64,000 nt of DNA from Cohnella sp. CFH 77786 (lineage in GTDB: Bacteria > Bacillota > Bacilli > Paenibacillales > Paenibacillaceae): the NCBI RefSeq assembly GCF_019400745.1, contig NZ_WJIB01000001.1:372001-436000 (forward strand), given 5' to 3'. Both the position numbers and the translations under genes were made by a program. The notes below the pieces were generated by a model, which was not told where the DNA came from, searched no databases, and saw only the letters and a list, made by a program, of their open reading frames with translations. The stretch's first letter is position 1. Each line of letters begins with the position of its first letter. Positions 8,200 to 16,321 of this stretch are shown here, in pieces.

Positions 8200-8997
8200 T
8201 CACCTCGTTTTCCTGCCCAACCAGCTCATCATGCGGCCGGTTTTCCCGTTCTCCGCCCGATGGGAGAAGAAAAGGTCCGTCCGGCAGCCCGTGCACCATG
8301 TTGACATTTCGATGCGGCTCGGCAATATTCCTGCTTTTATCATAAGGTGTCGGTTTAATTCTTTCAAGTCGAGCCTTGCCCGGCCGTTCTCCGTTACATC
8401 GAGCATGCGGCTGCCGCCCTCGATCTGCGTCACTCTGCCGATTACCGCTTCGTCCACTTCGTAGCAGCAAGGGCCGATCGAAGGACCGATCGCGCTCCGG
8501 AGATCGGCCGGATTCGTGCCGTATTGCTCCGCCATGCGGCGTACGGTATGGCCCGCGATGTCCGCGACGGTCCCCTTCCAACCGGCGTGCGCGAGGCCGA
8601 TGGCTCCCGTGACGGGATCCAGAAAATACAGCGGAACGCAATCCGCGAAAAATTGCACGAGCATAATGCCGGGCTCGTCCGTGATCAGCGCGTCGGAATC
8701 CGCGATGGCGGACATGCGGTCCAGCCGTCCTCTCCCCGCATCTTCTTTGCGGACCGTATAAACGTGATGGCCATGTACCTGCTCGCCGCACGTAAAAGCC
8801 GCGAAATCCCATCCGAGCATTTCTGCGACGGCTTGCCGTCTCGTCGCCACGGCATCGGCGTCGTCCCCCACGTGAAGCGCCGTGTTCCCCGCTTGACGCG
8901 TCGTAAATCCCGCCGATATGCCGTCGTACCGCTTCCAATCCCTCAGCTCGAGAAAGGGGGTCTCCCCGGCCTCGCCCATAGGCGCAAACGGTTCCAT
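8200..8997 (-). CDS. pgeF: Multicopper-oxidase-fold purine nucleoside phosphorylase / peptidoglycan editing factor (YlmD)
   Basis: A 265-residue protein of the laccase-domain (YfiH/PgeF) family. Characterised members phosphorolyse purine nucleosides, and E. coli PgeF removes wrongly incorporated serine from peptidoglycan precursors. The metal/active-site residues are visible as H75 (GEQVHGHHV), C120 (ADCVPL) and H137 (HAGWKG), with the IGPSIGPCCYEV block behind them. Location just upstream of ylmE and sepF, close to envelope genes, fits an envelope-quality role, but which activity dominates here is unknown. A longer overlapping frame covers the same span and is a frame shadow. Confidence 0.93.
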   Translation of the reverse strand: MEPFAPMGEAGETPFLELRDWKRYDGISAGFTTRQAGNTALHVGDDADAVATRRQAVAEMLGWDFAAFTCGEQVHGHHVYTVRKEDAGRGRLDRMSAIADSDALITDEPGIMLVQFFADCVPLYFLDPVTGAIGLAHAGWKGTVADIAGHTVRRMAEQYGTNPADLRSAIGPSIGPCCYEVDEAVIGRVTQIEGGSRMLDVTENGRARLDLKELNRHLMIKAGILPSRIEMSTWCTGCRTDLFFSHRAENGKTGRMMSWLGRKTR

Positions 8998-9089
8998 TCC
9001 GCTTCACCTCCGCCCCCAGTGTACCATACCGGCGGCAGCTTCCGAAATGGAACGGCGGCCTATTTCATCGCCGGCCGAACTCGCGGATT

Positions 9090-9365
9090 TCAGCGGTTTG
9101 CCGCTTCGTTGTCCTCGGCCCGGTGCGGCTTCGCGTCGTCCAGGCGGACGAGCACCACGTCCGCTCCGATTTTGACGATGTTGCGCCACGGAATCACGAC
9201 CTCGTTGCCCCCTCCAAGCATGCCGAAGAACCGGGTCGCGGCGGGCACGACGATCGAATCGATCCTCCCTTGCCGCAAATCCAGCTCCAAATCGCTGATT
9301 TGGCCCAGTTTCTTGCCGTCCACGATATTGATGACGTCCTTCGTCTGGAAATCGGATATTTTCAC
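9090..9365 (-). CDS. ylmC: YlmC/YmxH-family PRC-barrel sporulation protein
   Basis: A 91-residue PRC-barrel protein (MKISDFQTKDVINIVDGKKL, then ISDLELDLRQGRI). The family is annotated as sporulation-associated in spore formers; its biochemical role is unknown. It has a normal length and begins at an ATG with the family's typical N-terminus. It is the first minus-strand gene of the ylm cluster here and is divergent from the lipoprotein gene at 9546. The divergent gap (9366-9545) has no promoter I can call with confidence. Confidence 0.88.
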   Translation of the reverse strand: MKISDFQTKDVINIVDGKKLGQISDLELDLRQGRIDSIVVPAATRFFGMLGGGNEVVIPWRNIVKIGADVVLVRLDDAKPHRAEDNEAANR

Positions 9366-9545
9366 CCCGGGCGCCCCTTTCCTTCCGCGACTGCCTATCC
9401 TTATTTATATGAGCCGGGCCCGGAAAAAGTGTATCGGAAAGCGGCGGAAATGTTCTTTTCCCATTGGGCACGAGGATCGCGTAACCATTGGACATCGTAT
9501 TTCGTCTATTCATGGGAAAAATGCGGAATGGAGCGTGAGTGTGCC

Positions 9546-10340
9546 ATGGCGAATCGGACAAGGCAGCACCTAGGGCTGCTCGCCGCGGCCGTCCTTCTCT
9601 TGGCGGCTGCTTGCGGGAAAGACGGCCGGGTGCCCGAGGAAGCGGCGCCTGTCCGCTCGGCATCTCTTGCGGGTGAGTCCGAGTCGAAAGACGCGGGCCT
9701 TTCCGGAGTGCCGTCGGAACGGGCAACAAACGAACCGGTTCTGATCGCGGAAGGAACCGCGGAGCGTCCGGTCAACGGAGAGAGAGTAACGGTTCGCGTA
9801 TGGATGGCAGGCGGCAAAGAAGTCACCGACCCTAGCCCTGGCCCAAGCGAAGGAACATTTCTACAAGGCAGATTTGAAGCGACGGCAGCCGGAGCAGACG
9901 GTACGGAATGGACCCGCTTCGGACTGAACGACGCCTTTGACGGCGAGGACATGAGCTTCCGCAAGGATTCGCCGTTTCCGATCTTCTTCGACGATTACAA
10001 CGAGGATGGGAATCCGGATTTCACGATCGCCCAGTGGGGCGGCAGCAACGGGAATTTCTACGCGATGCTGTCGATCGGGCCGGACGGTATTTACCTCCTT
10101 GACCGGAATCTGTATTCTGCCGATCATCGCAGTTCCATCCGGTATCGCAAAGCCGGGCACCGTGCATTTATCAACGTTTATTACGACCAGGAAAAGGGGT
10201 ACATGGATGTTGTCCATCGCTGGAAGGACGGTGCGTTCGTTCCGGATGCGCCGATCCAAGCCAAGAAAGTCCGTCCGGCTGGAATGGAGGACGGTGAACA
10301 GATGGAGACGCCGTCCCGAGCCGAATCACCAGCCGGGTGA
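9546..10340 (+). CDS. Putative lipoprotein with an acidic DxNxDGxxD motif
   Basis: The only plus-strand gene I accept in the window. The N-terminus is a lipoprotein signal (hydrophobic LLAAAVLLLA then lipobox AAC at residue 23), so the protein should be exported and lipid-anchored. After a low-complexity linker, a domain contains DDYNEDGNPDFTIAQWGG, resembling the calcium-binding loop of FG-GAP/VCBS or dockerin-like repeats. No family was recognised and no function is assigned. ATG at 9546 is chosen because GGAATGGAG lies about 12 nt upstream; ATG at 9528 is possible. It lies between ylmC and sigG, where B. subtilis has ylmA, and is convergent with sigG. Confidence 0.8.
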   Translation: MANRTRQHLGLLAAAVLLLAAACGKDGRVPEEAAPVRSASLAGESESKDAGLSGVPSERATNEPVLIAEGTAERPVNGERVTVRVWMAGGKEVTDPSPGPSEGTFLQGRFEATAAGADGTEWTRFGLNDAFDGEDMSFRKDSPFPIFFDDYNEDGNPDFTIAQWGGSNGNFYAMLSIGPDGIYLLDRNLYSADHRSSIRYRKAGHRAFINVYYDQEKGYMDVVHRWKDGAFVPDAPIQAKKVRPAGMEDGEQMETPSRAESPAG

Positions 10341-10391
10341 ATTGGGGACACGATTCCCGCCGATGGGGCGTAGGACGTGACTCTCGTGAAC

Positions 10392-10483
10392 CAAGTAAAA
10401 CCCGCGCCGACCTTTTCGGACGGATAGACGTTTTGTCGGAGGTGATTCAGAAAAGGATGTCGGATTTTATGCTTTCTAAATGA
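10392..10483. repeat. Dispersed intergenic repeat, copy 2 of 2
   Basis: Second copy of the element at 3192-3283, in the same orientation, here between the plus-strand lipoprotein gene and the sigG terminator. CAAGTAAAA, TTCGGACGGATAGACGT and GGTGATTCAGAAAAGGAT are shared. In both cases the element ends within a few bases of a minus-strand terminator, so it lies just downstream of a terminated transcript. Confidence 0.7.
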
Positions 10484-10485
10484 CG

Positions 10486-10512
10486 CAAAAGAGCGGGCCA
10501 CCCGGCCCGCCG
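10486..10512 (-). terminator. Terminator after sigG
   Basis: On the minus strand GCGGGCC pairs with GGCCCGC (10510-10504 and 10499-10493) around a 4-nt loop and is followed by TCTTTTG. It ends sigG transcription and could also act, less well, on the convergent lipoprotein transcript. Confidence 0.75.
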
Positions 10513-10514
10513 TT

Positions 10515-11297
10515 TCATGACTTCACGTGTTTTTGCATTTGCTGGATCGCCGATTTCTCGAGCCTGGACACCTGTGCCTGCGAAATGCCGATTTCGTCGG
10601 CTACTTCCATCTGCGTTTTCCCTTCGAAAAACCGCATCGAGAGAATCATTTTCTCCCGGTCGTTCAGCTTGCGCATCGCTTCCCGAAGGGCGATCTCCTC
10701 GATCCATTGGATGTCCTTGTTCCGTTCGTCGCTGATCTGGTCCATGACGTAAATCGGATCGCCGCCATCGTGGTAAATCGGTTCGAACAACGAGACCGGA
10801 TCCTGGATCGCGTCCAGCGCGAATACGATGTCTTCCTTCGGAACGCCCAGCACCTCGGAGATTTCCAAGATCGTCGGTTCCCTCGCGTGCTGGTTCGTCA
10901 GCTGGTCCCGGACTTGCAGCGCCTTATAGGCGATATCCCGCAGGCTGCGGGAAACCCGGATCGGATTGTTGTCACGCAAATAACGCCTGATTTCCCCGAT
11001 GATCATCGGAACGGCGTAGGTGGAAAACCGGACGTTCTGGCCCAGATCGAAATTGTCGATGGCCTTCATGAGTCCGATGCAGCCGACCTGGAACAGATCG
11101 TCCACGTACTCGCCGCGGTTGTTGAACCGCTGGATCACGCTGAGGACCAGGCGCAAATTTCCGTTGACCAGCTTTTCCCGGGCTTCCCATTCTCCGCGGG
11201 TTTGCAGAGCGAGAAACAGTTCCCTCATTTCGGCGTTGGTCAGGACAGGCAGCTTTGAGGTGTCCACTCCACAAATCTCCACTTTGTTGCGGGTCAA
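10515..11297 (-). CDS. sigG: Late forespore sigma factor SigG
   Basis: RNA polymerase sigma factor that drives late forespore genes. The protein (260 residues) begins TRNKVEICGVDTSKLPVL, essentially the B. subtilis sigma-G N-terminus, which fixes the start as TTG at 11297 behind GGAGGAA. Region 2 (NGNLRLVLSVIQRFNNRG, YVDDLFQVGCIGLMKAIDNF), region 3 and the region 4 helix-turn-helix (TQMEVADEIGISQAQVSRLE) are intact. It follows sigE by about 100 nt and has its own candidate forespore promoter in that gap, as in Bacillus, where sigG is transcribed both by readthrough and from its own promoter. Confidence 0.98.
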   Translation of the reverse strand: MTRNKVEICGVDTSKLPVLTNAEMRELFLALQTRGEWEAREKLVNGNLRLVLSVIQRFNNRGEYVDDLFQVGCIGLMKAIDNFDLGQNVRFSTYAVPMIIGEIRRYLRDNNPIRVSRSLRDIAYKALQVRDQLTNQHAREPTILEISEVLGVPKEDIVFALDAIQDPVSLFEPIYHDGGDPIYVMDQISDERNKDIQWIEEIALREAMRKLNDREKMILSMRFFEGKTQMEVADEIGISQAQVSRLEKSAIQQMQKHVKS

Positions 11298-11330
11298 TGG
11301 CCATTCCTCCCGGGAGCAAACGTTACTGTA

Positions 11331-11359
11331 AAGTATCTCCGGGGAGGGGCTTTTTATTC
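11331..11359 (-). promoter_or_regulatory. Candidate sigma-F/sigma-G promoter of sigG
   Basis: On the minus strand GAATA (11359-11355), a 17-bp spacer and GATACTT (11337-11331) resemble the forespore consensus (GHATR, about 18 bp, CATWHTA). The sequence GGAGATACT also fits the sigma-F GGNNANANT pattern. The position, about 34 nt upstream of the start, is right for an autoregulated sigG promoter. Assigned by eye. Confidence 0.45.
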
Positions 11360-11396
11360 CAGAACCTGACACGCGAAACGGAACGTTCGGCGCCGG

Positions 11397-12119
11397 TCAC
11401 ACCATTTTGTTGAACTCTTTGCGGAGCCGTTTAATGATGCGTTTTTCCAGCCTCGAAATGTAAGATTGCGAAATGCCGAGCAAATCGGCGACGTCCTTCT
11501 GCGTCTTCTCTTCCCCGTCGGCGAGGCCGAAGCGCAGCTCCATGATCGTCCTCTCCCGCTCGCTCAGCTTGTCGAGAGCCTTGTGCAGCAGCTTCCGGTC
11601 GACCTGCTCCTCGATATTCCGGTAGATCGTGTCGTTCTCCGTTCCGAGTACGTCCGACAGGAGCAGCTCGTTGCCGTCCCAGTCGATGTTGAGCGGCTCG
11701 TCGAACGACACTTCCGTCCTCGTCTTGCTGTTGCGGCGCAAATACATCAGAATCTCGTTCTCGATGCAGCGGGACGCATAGGTCGCCAGCTTGATTTTCT
11801 TTTCGGGATCGAACGTGTTGACGGCTTTGATCAGCCCGATGGCCCCGATCGAAACCAAATCCTCGATATGGATGCCCGTGTTTTCGAATTTGCGCGCGAT
11901 ATACACGACCAGGCGCAAATTTCTTTCGATCAGCATCGCGCGGATCGCGGCGTCTCCCGAAGAAAGCCGCTCCAGAAGATACTCCTCTTCCTCCCGGCTG
12001 AGAGGCGGAGGAAGCGCCTCGCTTCCTCCGATGTAATACACTTCCTCGCTCTTCCATCCCAACCATAACAACAGGCGGTAAAGCGACAATTGGGATATCA
12101 GCTTCCATTTGACGAGCAT
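11397..12119 (-). CDS. sigE: Mother-cell sigma factor, pro-sigma-E
   Basis: Early mother-cell sigma factor, made as an inactive membrane-associated precursor and cleaved by SpoIIGA. The hydrophobic pro-sequence ([20 protein letters not shown]) precedes the conserved cleavage neighbourhood [17 protein letters not shown]. Regions 2-4 are nearly identical to the B. subtilis protein and end in [14 protein letters not shown]. Two in-frame ATGs exist: 12128 is only 2 nt after AGGAGG, while 12119 is 11 nt away, so 12119 is preferred. It lies about 20 nt after the spoIIGA stop, in the standard spoIIG operon. Confidence 0.97.
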   Translation of the reverse strand: MLVKWKLISQLSLYRLLLWLGWKSEEVYYIGGSEALPPPLSREEEEYLLERLSSGDAAIRAMLIERNLRLVVYIARKFENTGIHIEDLVSIGAIGLIKAVNTFDPEKKIKLATYASRCIENEILMYLRRNSKTRTEVSFDEPLNIDWDGNELLLSDVLGTENDTIYRNIEEQVDRKLLHKALDKLSERERTIMELRFGLADGEEKTQKDVADLLGISQSYISRLEKRIIKRLRKEFNKMV

Positions 12120-12137
12120 GGGCGGCATAACCTCCTG

Positions 12138-13100
12138 TCAGGCGGGCTGGGATGGGGCCGGCTTGGCGGCCCCGTTAGCAATCATGTCCGGGTGCAGGAT
12201 CGCCCGGTAAGCGCCGTCGGGTGACAATGTGCCGCCGTCGAGACCGATCAGCAGCCGTTGAACGTGCAGCGGGGGATGTCCTTCCCGGCTCAACTGGACG
12301 CCGTCCGGTTTGAGCGCCAGCATCAAGCGGGTACTGCCGCCAACTCCCCGGTAAGGAACGAACCGAAGCCTGCCGATCCACGGAAATACGCCCGCTTCCG
12401 CTTCGTCCAGTTCGGCGGCGAGCCGGTCCGCGGGTTCCTGCTGCAGGCGTTCGCTCCAACCGGGCGGCAGCTTTTCCTTCCATACGGAGGCTTCCATGAT
12501 CATCACCGGAATCCGGCTGATCGGATCGTAAAGCCGGTTTCCCGTATCCAGCAACGCGGGAATTTCCCATGTCTCTCCGTCCACCCGGACCTCGGCCTTC
12601 CACAGCAGAGCGTCCGTATCGGCTTGTCTCCTCCGGCTTTCCGACGCTCCATGGAACAGCCATATCGACAAAGCGAACGCAACCGCGAACAATCCGAGCT
12701 GCAAACGCCAATCGAGCACGAGGCCGCCGTCCGGGGTAAATGACATGCCGCTCCACGGGGTGCCGGCGGAACGCAGCAGCGTGCCGAGTCCGATGACGCC
12801 GCCCAACGTGACGAAATTGACCGCATAAAAAACGCCGAACGTCCGAATGAACGCGAGCGGGTTCCCGTATCCGAAGGAAAGAAGCACCATCAGAACCGAG
12901 ACGAGCAATTTGGCGCCAAGCGAATACATATACGGAACGTCCGCCCAGAACAGGGCGGCGGCGTAAGCGGCTCCCAGCATGGCGGCGGAGACGACCCGCC
13001 ATCTTCTCGGACGAAGGCGTCTGGCTTTGGCGGTGGCCAGGAGAACCGTTCCGTCGACAGCCAGGTTCGTGAGGAAGACGAGATCCACGTAGACAATCAT
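12138..13100 (-). CDS. spoIIGA: Sporulation sigma-E factor-processing peptidase
   Basis: Membrane-embedded aspartic protease that removes the pro-sequence of sigma-E after asymmetric septation, on a signal from SpoIIR. The N-terminal half has several hydrophobic segments (from MIVYVDLVFLTNL to about residue 150). The C-terminal half has the catalytic motif LLDTGNRLYDP with Asp185, equivalent to the B. subtilis active-site Asp. ATG at 13100 (320 residues) is chosen over an upstream GTG frame because family members start at this MIVYVD block and GGGTGGGGG precedes it. In B. subtilis this gene lies close to ftsZ; here the carbohydrate island comes between them. Confidence 0.96.
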   Translation of the reverse strand: MIVYVDLVFLTNLAVDGTVLLATAKARRLRPRRWRVVSAAMLGAAYAAALFWADVPYMYSLGAKLLVSVLMVLLSFGYGNPLAFIRTFGVFYAVNFVTLGGVIGLGTLLRSAGTPWSGMSFTPDGGLVLDWRLQLGLFAVAFALSIWLFHGASESRRRQADTDALLWKAEVRVDGETWEIPALLDTGNRLYDPISRIPVMIMEASVWKEKLPPGWSERLQQEPADRLAAELDEAEAGVFPWIGRLRFVPYRGVGGSTRLMLALKPDGVQLSREGHPPLHVQRLLIGLDGGTLSPDGAYRAILHPDMIANGAAKPAPSQPA

Positions 13101-13183
13101 GAACCCCCACCCTTTGTCCCCGATTCGGGAAGTACAAGCATGGCGCATACCTTCGTACGTCGGGCCGGGATGGAATTGAACCC

Positions 13184-13217
13184 AGTATAATCGCTTTCCC
13201 GGCCGATGTCTGTCAAA
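13184..13217 (-). promoter_or_regulatory. spoIIG promoter with an over-long spacer and a Spo0A-box-like site
   Basis: On the minus strand TTGACA (13216-13211) and TATACT (13189-13184) are separated by 21 bp instead of 17. The B. subtilis spoIIG promoter is known for a 22-bp spacer and dependence on Spo0A~P bound at the -35 region. The plus-strand TGTCAAA at 13211-13217 resembles the 0A box TGTCGAA and overlaps the -35. Its position, 85-115 bp upstream of spoIIGA, supports the assignment. Confidence 0.7.
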
Positions 13218-13477
13218 CCTTGCCAGCCGATCCGGGGCTTATTTTGTAAGAAAAGGGCAATCAGCGTCCCCCTGCGCAAGGCGTTCGCGAAAAGTAGCAA
13301 AGCATGCACGACGGTGGGAAACGGATGCGGAATAGGGGATGTATATGCGGAAAGGTGGAAGGAAAGTACGGAAAATGGAGGTAGAATCTGAGGCGATTGC
13401 TCGAACGAAAGGTCTTTCGGTTGCAACCAGCACCGTCCGGAACGTTCGAAGCGCGTAATCCATTCATGAACAAGATA

Positions 13478-13753
13478 GACCGCTTGTGCGGTCCTGCTTT
13501 CTCAACATCCTTCGTAGTCGGGGATTTCGCAGAAATAACGTCTCCGGAAGTCACTACAGCGCTCGTAGTCCGGGATTTCGCAGAAATAACGTCTCCGGAA
13601 GTCACTACAGCCTTCGCAGCTCCGCAAGACACAACGATAAGTCGCAAAATCCGCTTCGCAAGACGAGCAGAACAGGAACGGGAGCGCCAGAACCGTAAAC
13701 GGATCCCCCTCCCGCTTCCCCAAAACCGCTCCCCGGAAACTTATTAACTCGAA
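13478..13753. repeat. Composite direct repeat A, left border of the carbohydrate island
   Basis: Starts with a perfect hairpin GACCGC-TTGT-GCGGTC followed by CTGCTTTCTCAA. It contains two 51-bp units and ends with a flank that includes CTCCGCAAGAC, GAGCAGAACA, GGGAGCGCCAGAA, CGTAAACGGATCCCC and GGAAACTTAT. The same order of parts recurs in the same orientation at 41133-41920. No plausible protein is encoded. Confidence 0.92.
13516..13620. repeat. 51-bp tandem units, two copies
   Basis: Two adjacent units (TTTCGCAG at 13525 and 13576, exactly 51 bp apart) of the family found 12 times at 41.2-41.8 kb. Each can fold as GGGGATTTC-GCA-GAAA with the GGGGA arm meeting TCTCC further on. Confidence 0.92.
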
Positions 13754-13758
13754 TATGT

Positions 13759-13790
13759 CGAAAAACCGGACAGGATGATTCCCGTCCGGC
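13759..13790 (-). terminator. Terminator of island operon II
   Basis: On the minus strand CCGGAC (13789-13784) pairs with GTCCGG (13771-13766) and is followed by TTTTT (13765-13761). It is about 20 nt downstream of the last gene of the operon. Confidence 0.82.
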
Positions 13791-13808
13791 CGCTGCATTC
13801 TTCCGTCG

Positions 13809-14636
13809 TCAAAGCGGTATTCCCTTAAACTCCCTCACCTGGTCTCGGATCCCGATTTCCACCGGCAGCCGCTCAATACTGGAGGCCCCGAAAAATCCGG
13901 CCACGCCCCGGGTGCGCGCCAAGACGTAACGCGCATCCTCCGGCTCCGAGATCGGTCCGCCGTGGCAGATGACGATCACGTCCGGATTCACGGCCTTGCC
14001 CGCGTCGTGAATCCGCTGCACGAGGTCGACCGACTCTTCCAGGGAGATCGCGGTGCCCGCCCCGATCGTACCCTTGGTCGTCAGCCCGACGTGAGCGACC
14101 AGCACGTCCGCGCCCGCCGCCGCCATTTTGCGCGCATCGTCCTCATTGAACACGTAAGGCGTCGTGAGCAGATCCAGCTCGTGCGCCTTGCGGATCATGT
14201 CCACTTCCAGGTCGTAGCCCATCCCGGTCTCTTCGAGATTTTGCCGGAAAACGCCGTCGCACAGCCCAACCGTCGGGAAATTCTGCACCCCGGAAAATCC
14301 CATCCTGCGCAAATCCGCCAGGAACACGTCCATCACCCGGAACGGGTCGGTCCCGCATACGCCCGCGAGCACCGGAGTGTCGCGGACGAGAGGCAGCACC
14401 TCCCCTCCCATCTCGACGACGATCCGGTTCGCATCCCCGTAAGGCATGAGACCGGCCAGCGAGCCGCGCCCCGCCATGCGGAACTTCCCGGAATTGTAAA
14501 TGATGATGAGGTCCGCCCCGCCGGCTTCCGCGCTCTTGGCCGACAGGCCGGTTCCCGCTCCCGCGCCCACGATCGCTTGGCCGGATGCGATTTGCGCACG
14601 CAGCCTGCGAACGATTTCTTGCCGCGATATCGCCAT
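13809..14636 (-). CDS. TIM-barrel protein of the phosphoenolpyruvate-hydrolase-like family
   Basis: A 275-residue predicted TIM barrel of the PEP_hydrolase family, related in fold to the PEP mutase/isocitrate lyase superfamily. Motifs include [17 protein letters not shown] near the start, [18 protein letters not shown] and a late [11 protein letters not shown]. The reaction has not been established for this group. It follows a UPF0261 gene by 17 nt; tomato Tm-1 joins these two domains in the same order, so the two proteins probably form one functional unit. ATG at 14636 is chosen because GGAGAGGAGA precedes it. It is the last gene of operon II and is followed by a terminator. Confidence 0.85.
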   Translation of the reverse strand: MAISRQEIVRRLRAQIASGQAIVGAGAGTGLSAKSAEAGGADLIIIYNSGKFRMAGRGSLAGLMPYGDANRIVVEMGGEVLPLVRDTPVLAGVCGTDPFRVMDVFLADLRRMGFSGVQNFPTVGLCDGVFRQNLEETGMGYDLEVDMIRKAHELDLLTTPYVFNEDDARKMAAAGADVLVAHVGLTTKGTIGAGTAISLEESVDLVQRIHDAGKAVNPDVIVICHGGPISEPEDARYVLARTRGVAGFFGASSIERLPVEIGIRDQVREFKGIPL

Positions 14637-14653
14637 GTTTTCTCTCCTCTCCT

Positions 14654-15904
14654 TCACAACGGCACGTCCGCCTGCCCGCGGAACAGCCCTATAAATTGCT
14701 CCGCGATCAAATCCGCGGTTTGCGGATCGTTCAAATCCTTATCCGCTACGATGAGCGGGATGTCCGGCCGCAGCGCGGACCGGATTCCTTCCAATAGTGC
14801 CGCCCGCTCGGCCGGGCCGTTGAACGGCTTGCCCGCCATGTCGAGGAGGGAGACTCCGCCTGCCGGAAACACGACGGCCATGCGTCCTTCGCCCGCGTTC
14901 AGCTTCTCCGCCAGCAGCCGGCCCAGCCGCGAATTTTCCTCTGCCGTCGTCCTCATCAAGGTCGTCGTCGGATTGTGCCTGTAGAAGAGACGACCTTCAA
15001 ACTTCTCCGGCACGGTCTCGGGCGGGCCGAAATTGACCATGTCCATCGCGCCGACCGAGACGACTTGGGGAAGCCCTTTCGAACCGGCCGCTTCAAGACG
15101 CGCAGGACCGGCGCTGAAGATCCCTCCCACCAGTTCGTCGGCGAGCTCGGTCGTCGTCACGTCGACGACGCCTTCAAGAAATCCGCTGCGCACCAGCTCT
15201 TCCATTGCCATACCGCCGGTACCGGTCGCGTGGAACACCAGCAGCTCGAAGCCTTCCGCCTCCAGCCTCTCTTTGATCCTCATGACGCAGGGCGTCGTGA
15301 CTCCGAACATCGTCATGCCGACCATACGCCGGCCTTCTTCTCCGGCAACCCCATCACCGGTCTTTCCGGCGCGTTTCCCGCCCTCCATCATACCCGCAAG
15401 CGCGAACGCGCCGTTGCGCAGAATCCGCGCGGACAGTCGGTTAAGCCCCGCGATATCGGCGACCGAATACATCATCGCCACGTCTTTGACGCCGACGTAG
15501 GGCCGCGTATTCCCGGAAGCCACCGTCGAGACGAGCAGTTTCGGCACGCCGATCGGCACCGCCTGCATGGCTGCGGCTCCGACCGTCGTTCCCGCCGTGC
15601 CGCCCATACCGAACACGCCGCCGACCTCTCCCGCCTGCAGCAAACGCTTCACGACATGTCCGATCCCGGCCGTCATCGCGGCTACCGCGGCTCCGCGGTC
15701 TCCGGCCTTACGAAGCGCCGCCAAATCCGCTCCGCCTGCCGCTGCTACTTCTTCGCTCTTCACATCGGGCGGAAACAGCGGTCCGCCCAACACGCCGGTG
15801 TCTATCGTCAGCGTCCGCACGCCCGCCTCATGCAAGCAATCGCGCACGTAGCGGAACTCTTCGCCCTTCGTATCCAGGGCGCCCACCAGAATGGCTTTGC
15901 TCAT
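14654..15904 (-). CDS. UPF0261 / Tm-1-like ATP-binding domain protein
   Basis: A 416-residue cytoplasmic protein of the UPF0261 family, the bacterial counterpart of the N-terminal domain of tomato Tm-1. It starts [20 protein letters not shown] and has glycine-rich segments ([31 protein letters not shown]) that fit nucleotide binding. The metabolic role is unknown. ATG at 15904 is chosen because GAGGAGGGG precedes it; a longer frame adds residues absent from the family start. Context is a sugar-catabolism-like operon (dehydrogenase, cupin, ABC importer), which suggests a part in breaking down the imported compound; this is inference. Confidence 0.88.
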   Translation of the reverse strand: MSKAILVGALDTKGEEFRYVRDCLHEAGVRTLTIDTGVLGGPLFPPDVKSEEVAAAGGADLAALRKAGDRGAAVAAMTAGIGHVVKRLLQAGEVGGVFGMGGTAGTTVGAAAMQAVPIGVPKLLVSTVASGNTRPYVGVKDVAMMYSVADIAGLNRLSARILRNGAFALAGMMEGGKRAGKTGDGVAGEEGRRMVGMTMFGVTTPCVMRIKERLEAEGFELLVFHATGTGGMAMEELVRSGFLEGVVDVTTTELADELVGGIFSAGPARLEAAGSKGLPQVVSVGAMDMVNFGPPETVPEKFEGRLFYRHNPTTTLMRTTAEENSRLGRLLAEKLNAGEGRMAVVFPAGGVSLLDMAGKPFNGPAERAALLEGIRSALRPDIPLIVADKDLNDPQTADLIAEQFIGLFRGQADVPL

Positions 15905-15924
15905 TCCCGGCCCCTCCTCGTCGT

Positions 15925-16281
15925 CTATTCCCCTACCGTCTGCCGGTCCGGAGCCGAATAAACGATGATCATCCGGCACGGCTCCCAACTCGTCGCAGTC
16001 GCGTTATGGGGCACGCCCCTCGGAATCCGCAGCATCATCCCCGGCTCCAAATGAAAGCTCTCGTCTCCAAGCGTATGATCGCATTCGCCCGAGAGAACGA
16101 AGATATACTCTTCGCAATTGGGGTGGTAATGCCGCGGATTCGATACGCCCGCATTCACGTACACCATGCCGAACGTCATCTCGCACTCCGGATCGATCTC
16201 CTGCCCGCACAGCCATTGAATCTTTCCCCAGTCCAAATTCAGCACGCGCTCTTGCTTCCTCAAATCCCCGATCGTCGCCAT
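15925..16281 (-). CDS. Small cupin-domain protein
   Basis: A 118-residue single cupin. Motif 1 is visible as PRHYHPNCEEYIFVLSGE, with metal ligands His, His and Glu, and motif 2 as PRGVPHNATA with the last His. Such proteins are sugar isomerases/epimerases, small dioxygenases or binding proteins; sequence alone does not say which. ATG at 16281 is preferred over TTG at 16308. It is 20 nt before the UPF0261 gene and follows the Gfo/Idh gene, suggesting a step on the same substrate. Confidence 0.85.
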   Translation of the reverse strand: MATIGDLRKQERVLNLDWGKIQWLCGQEIDPECEMTFGMVYVNAGVSNPRHYHPNCEEYIFVLSGECDHTLGDESFHLEPGMMLRIPRGVPHNATATSWEPCRMIIVYSAPDRQTVGE

Positions 16282-16321
16282 ATGCGTTTCTAACTCCCTT
16301 CCCTTCAACTTTGGAATCCGG

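Noticed and set aside
9428..9455. Possible sigma-E promoter of ylmC (GATACACT as -10)
   Set aside because: The -10-like sequence is good, but the -35 (GAACATT) is poor and the distance to ylmC is short; not called.
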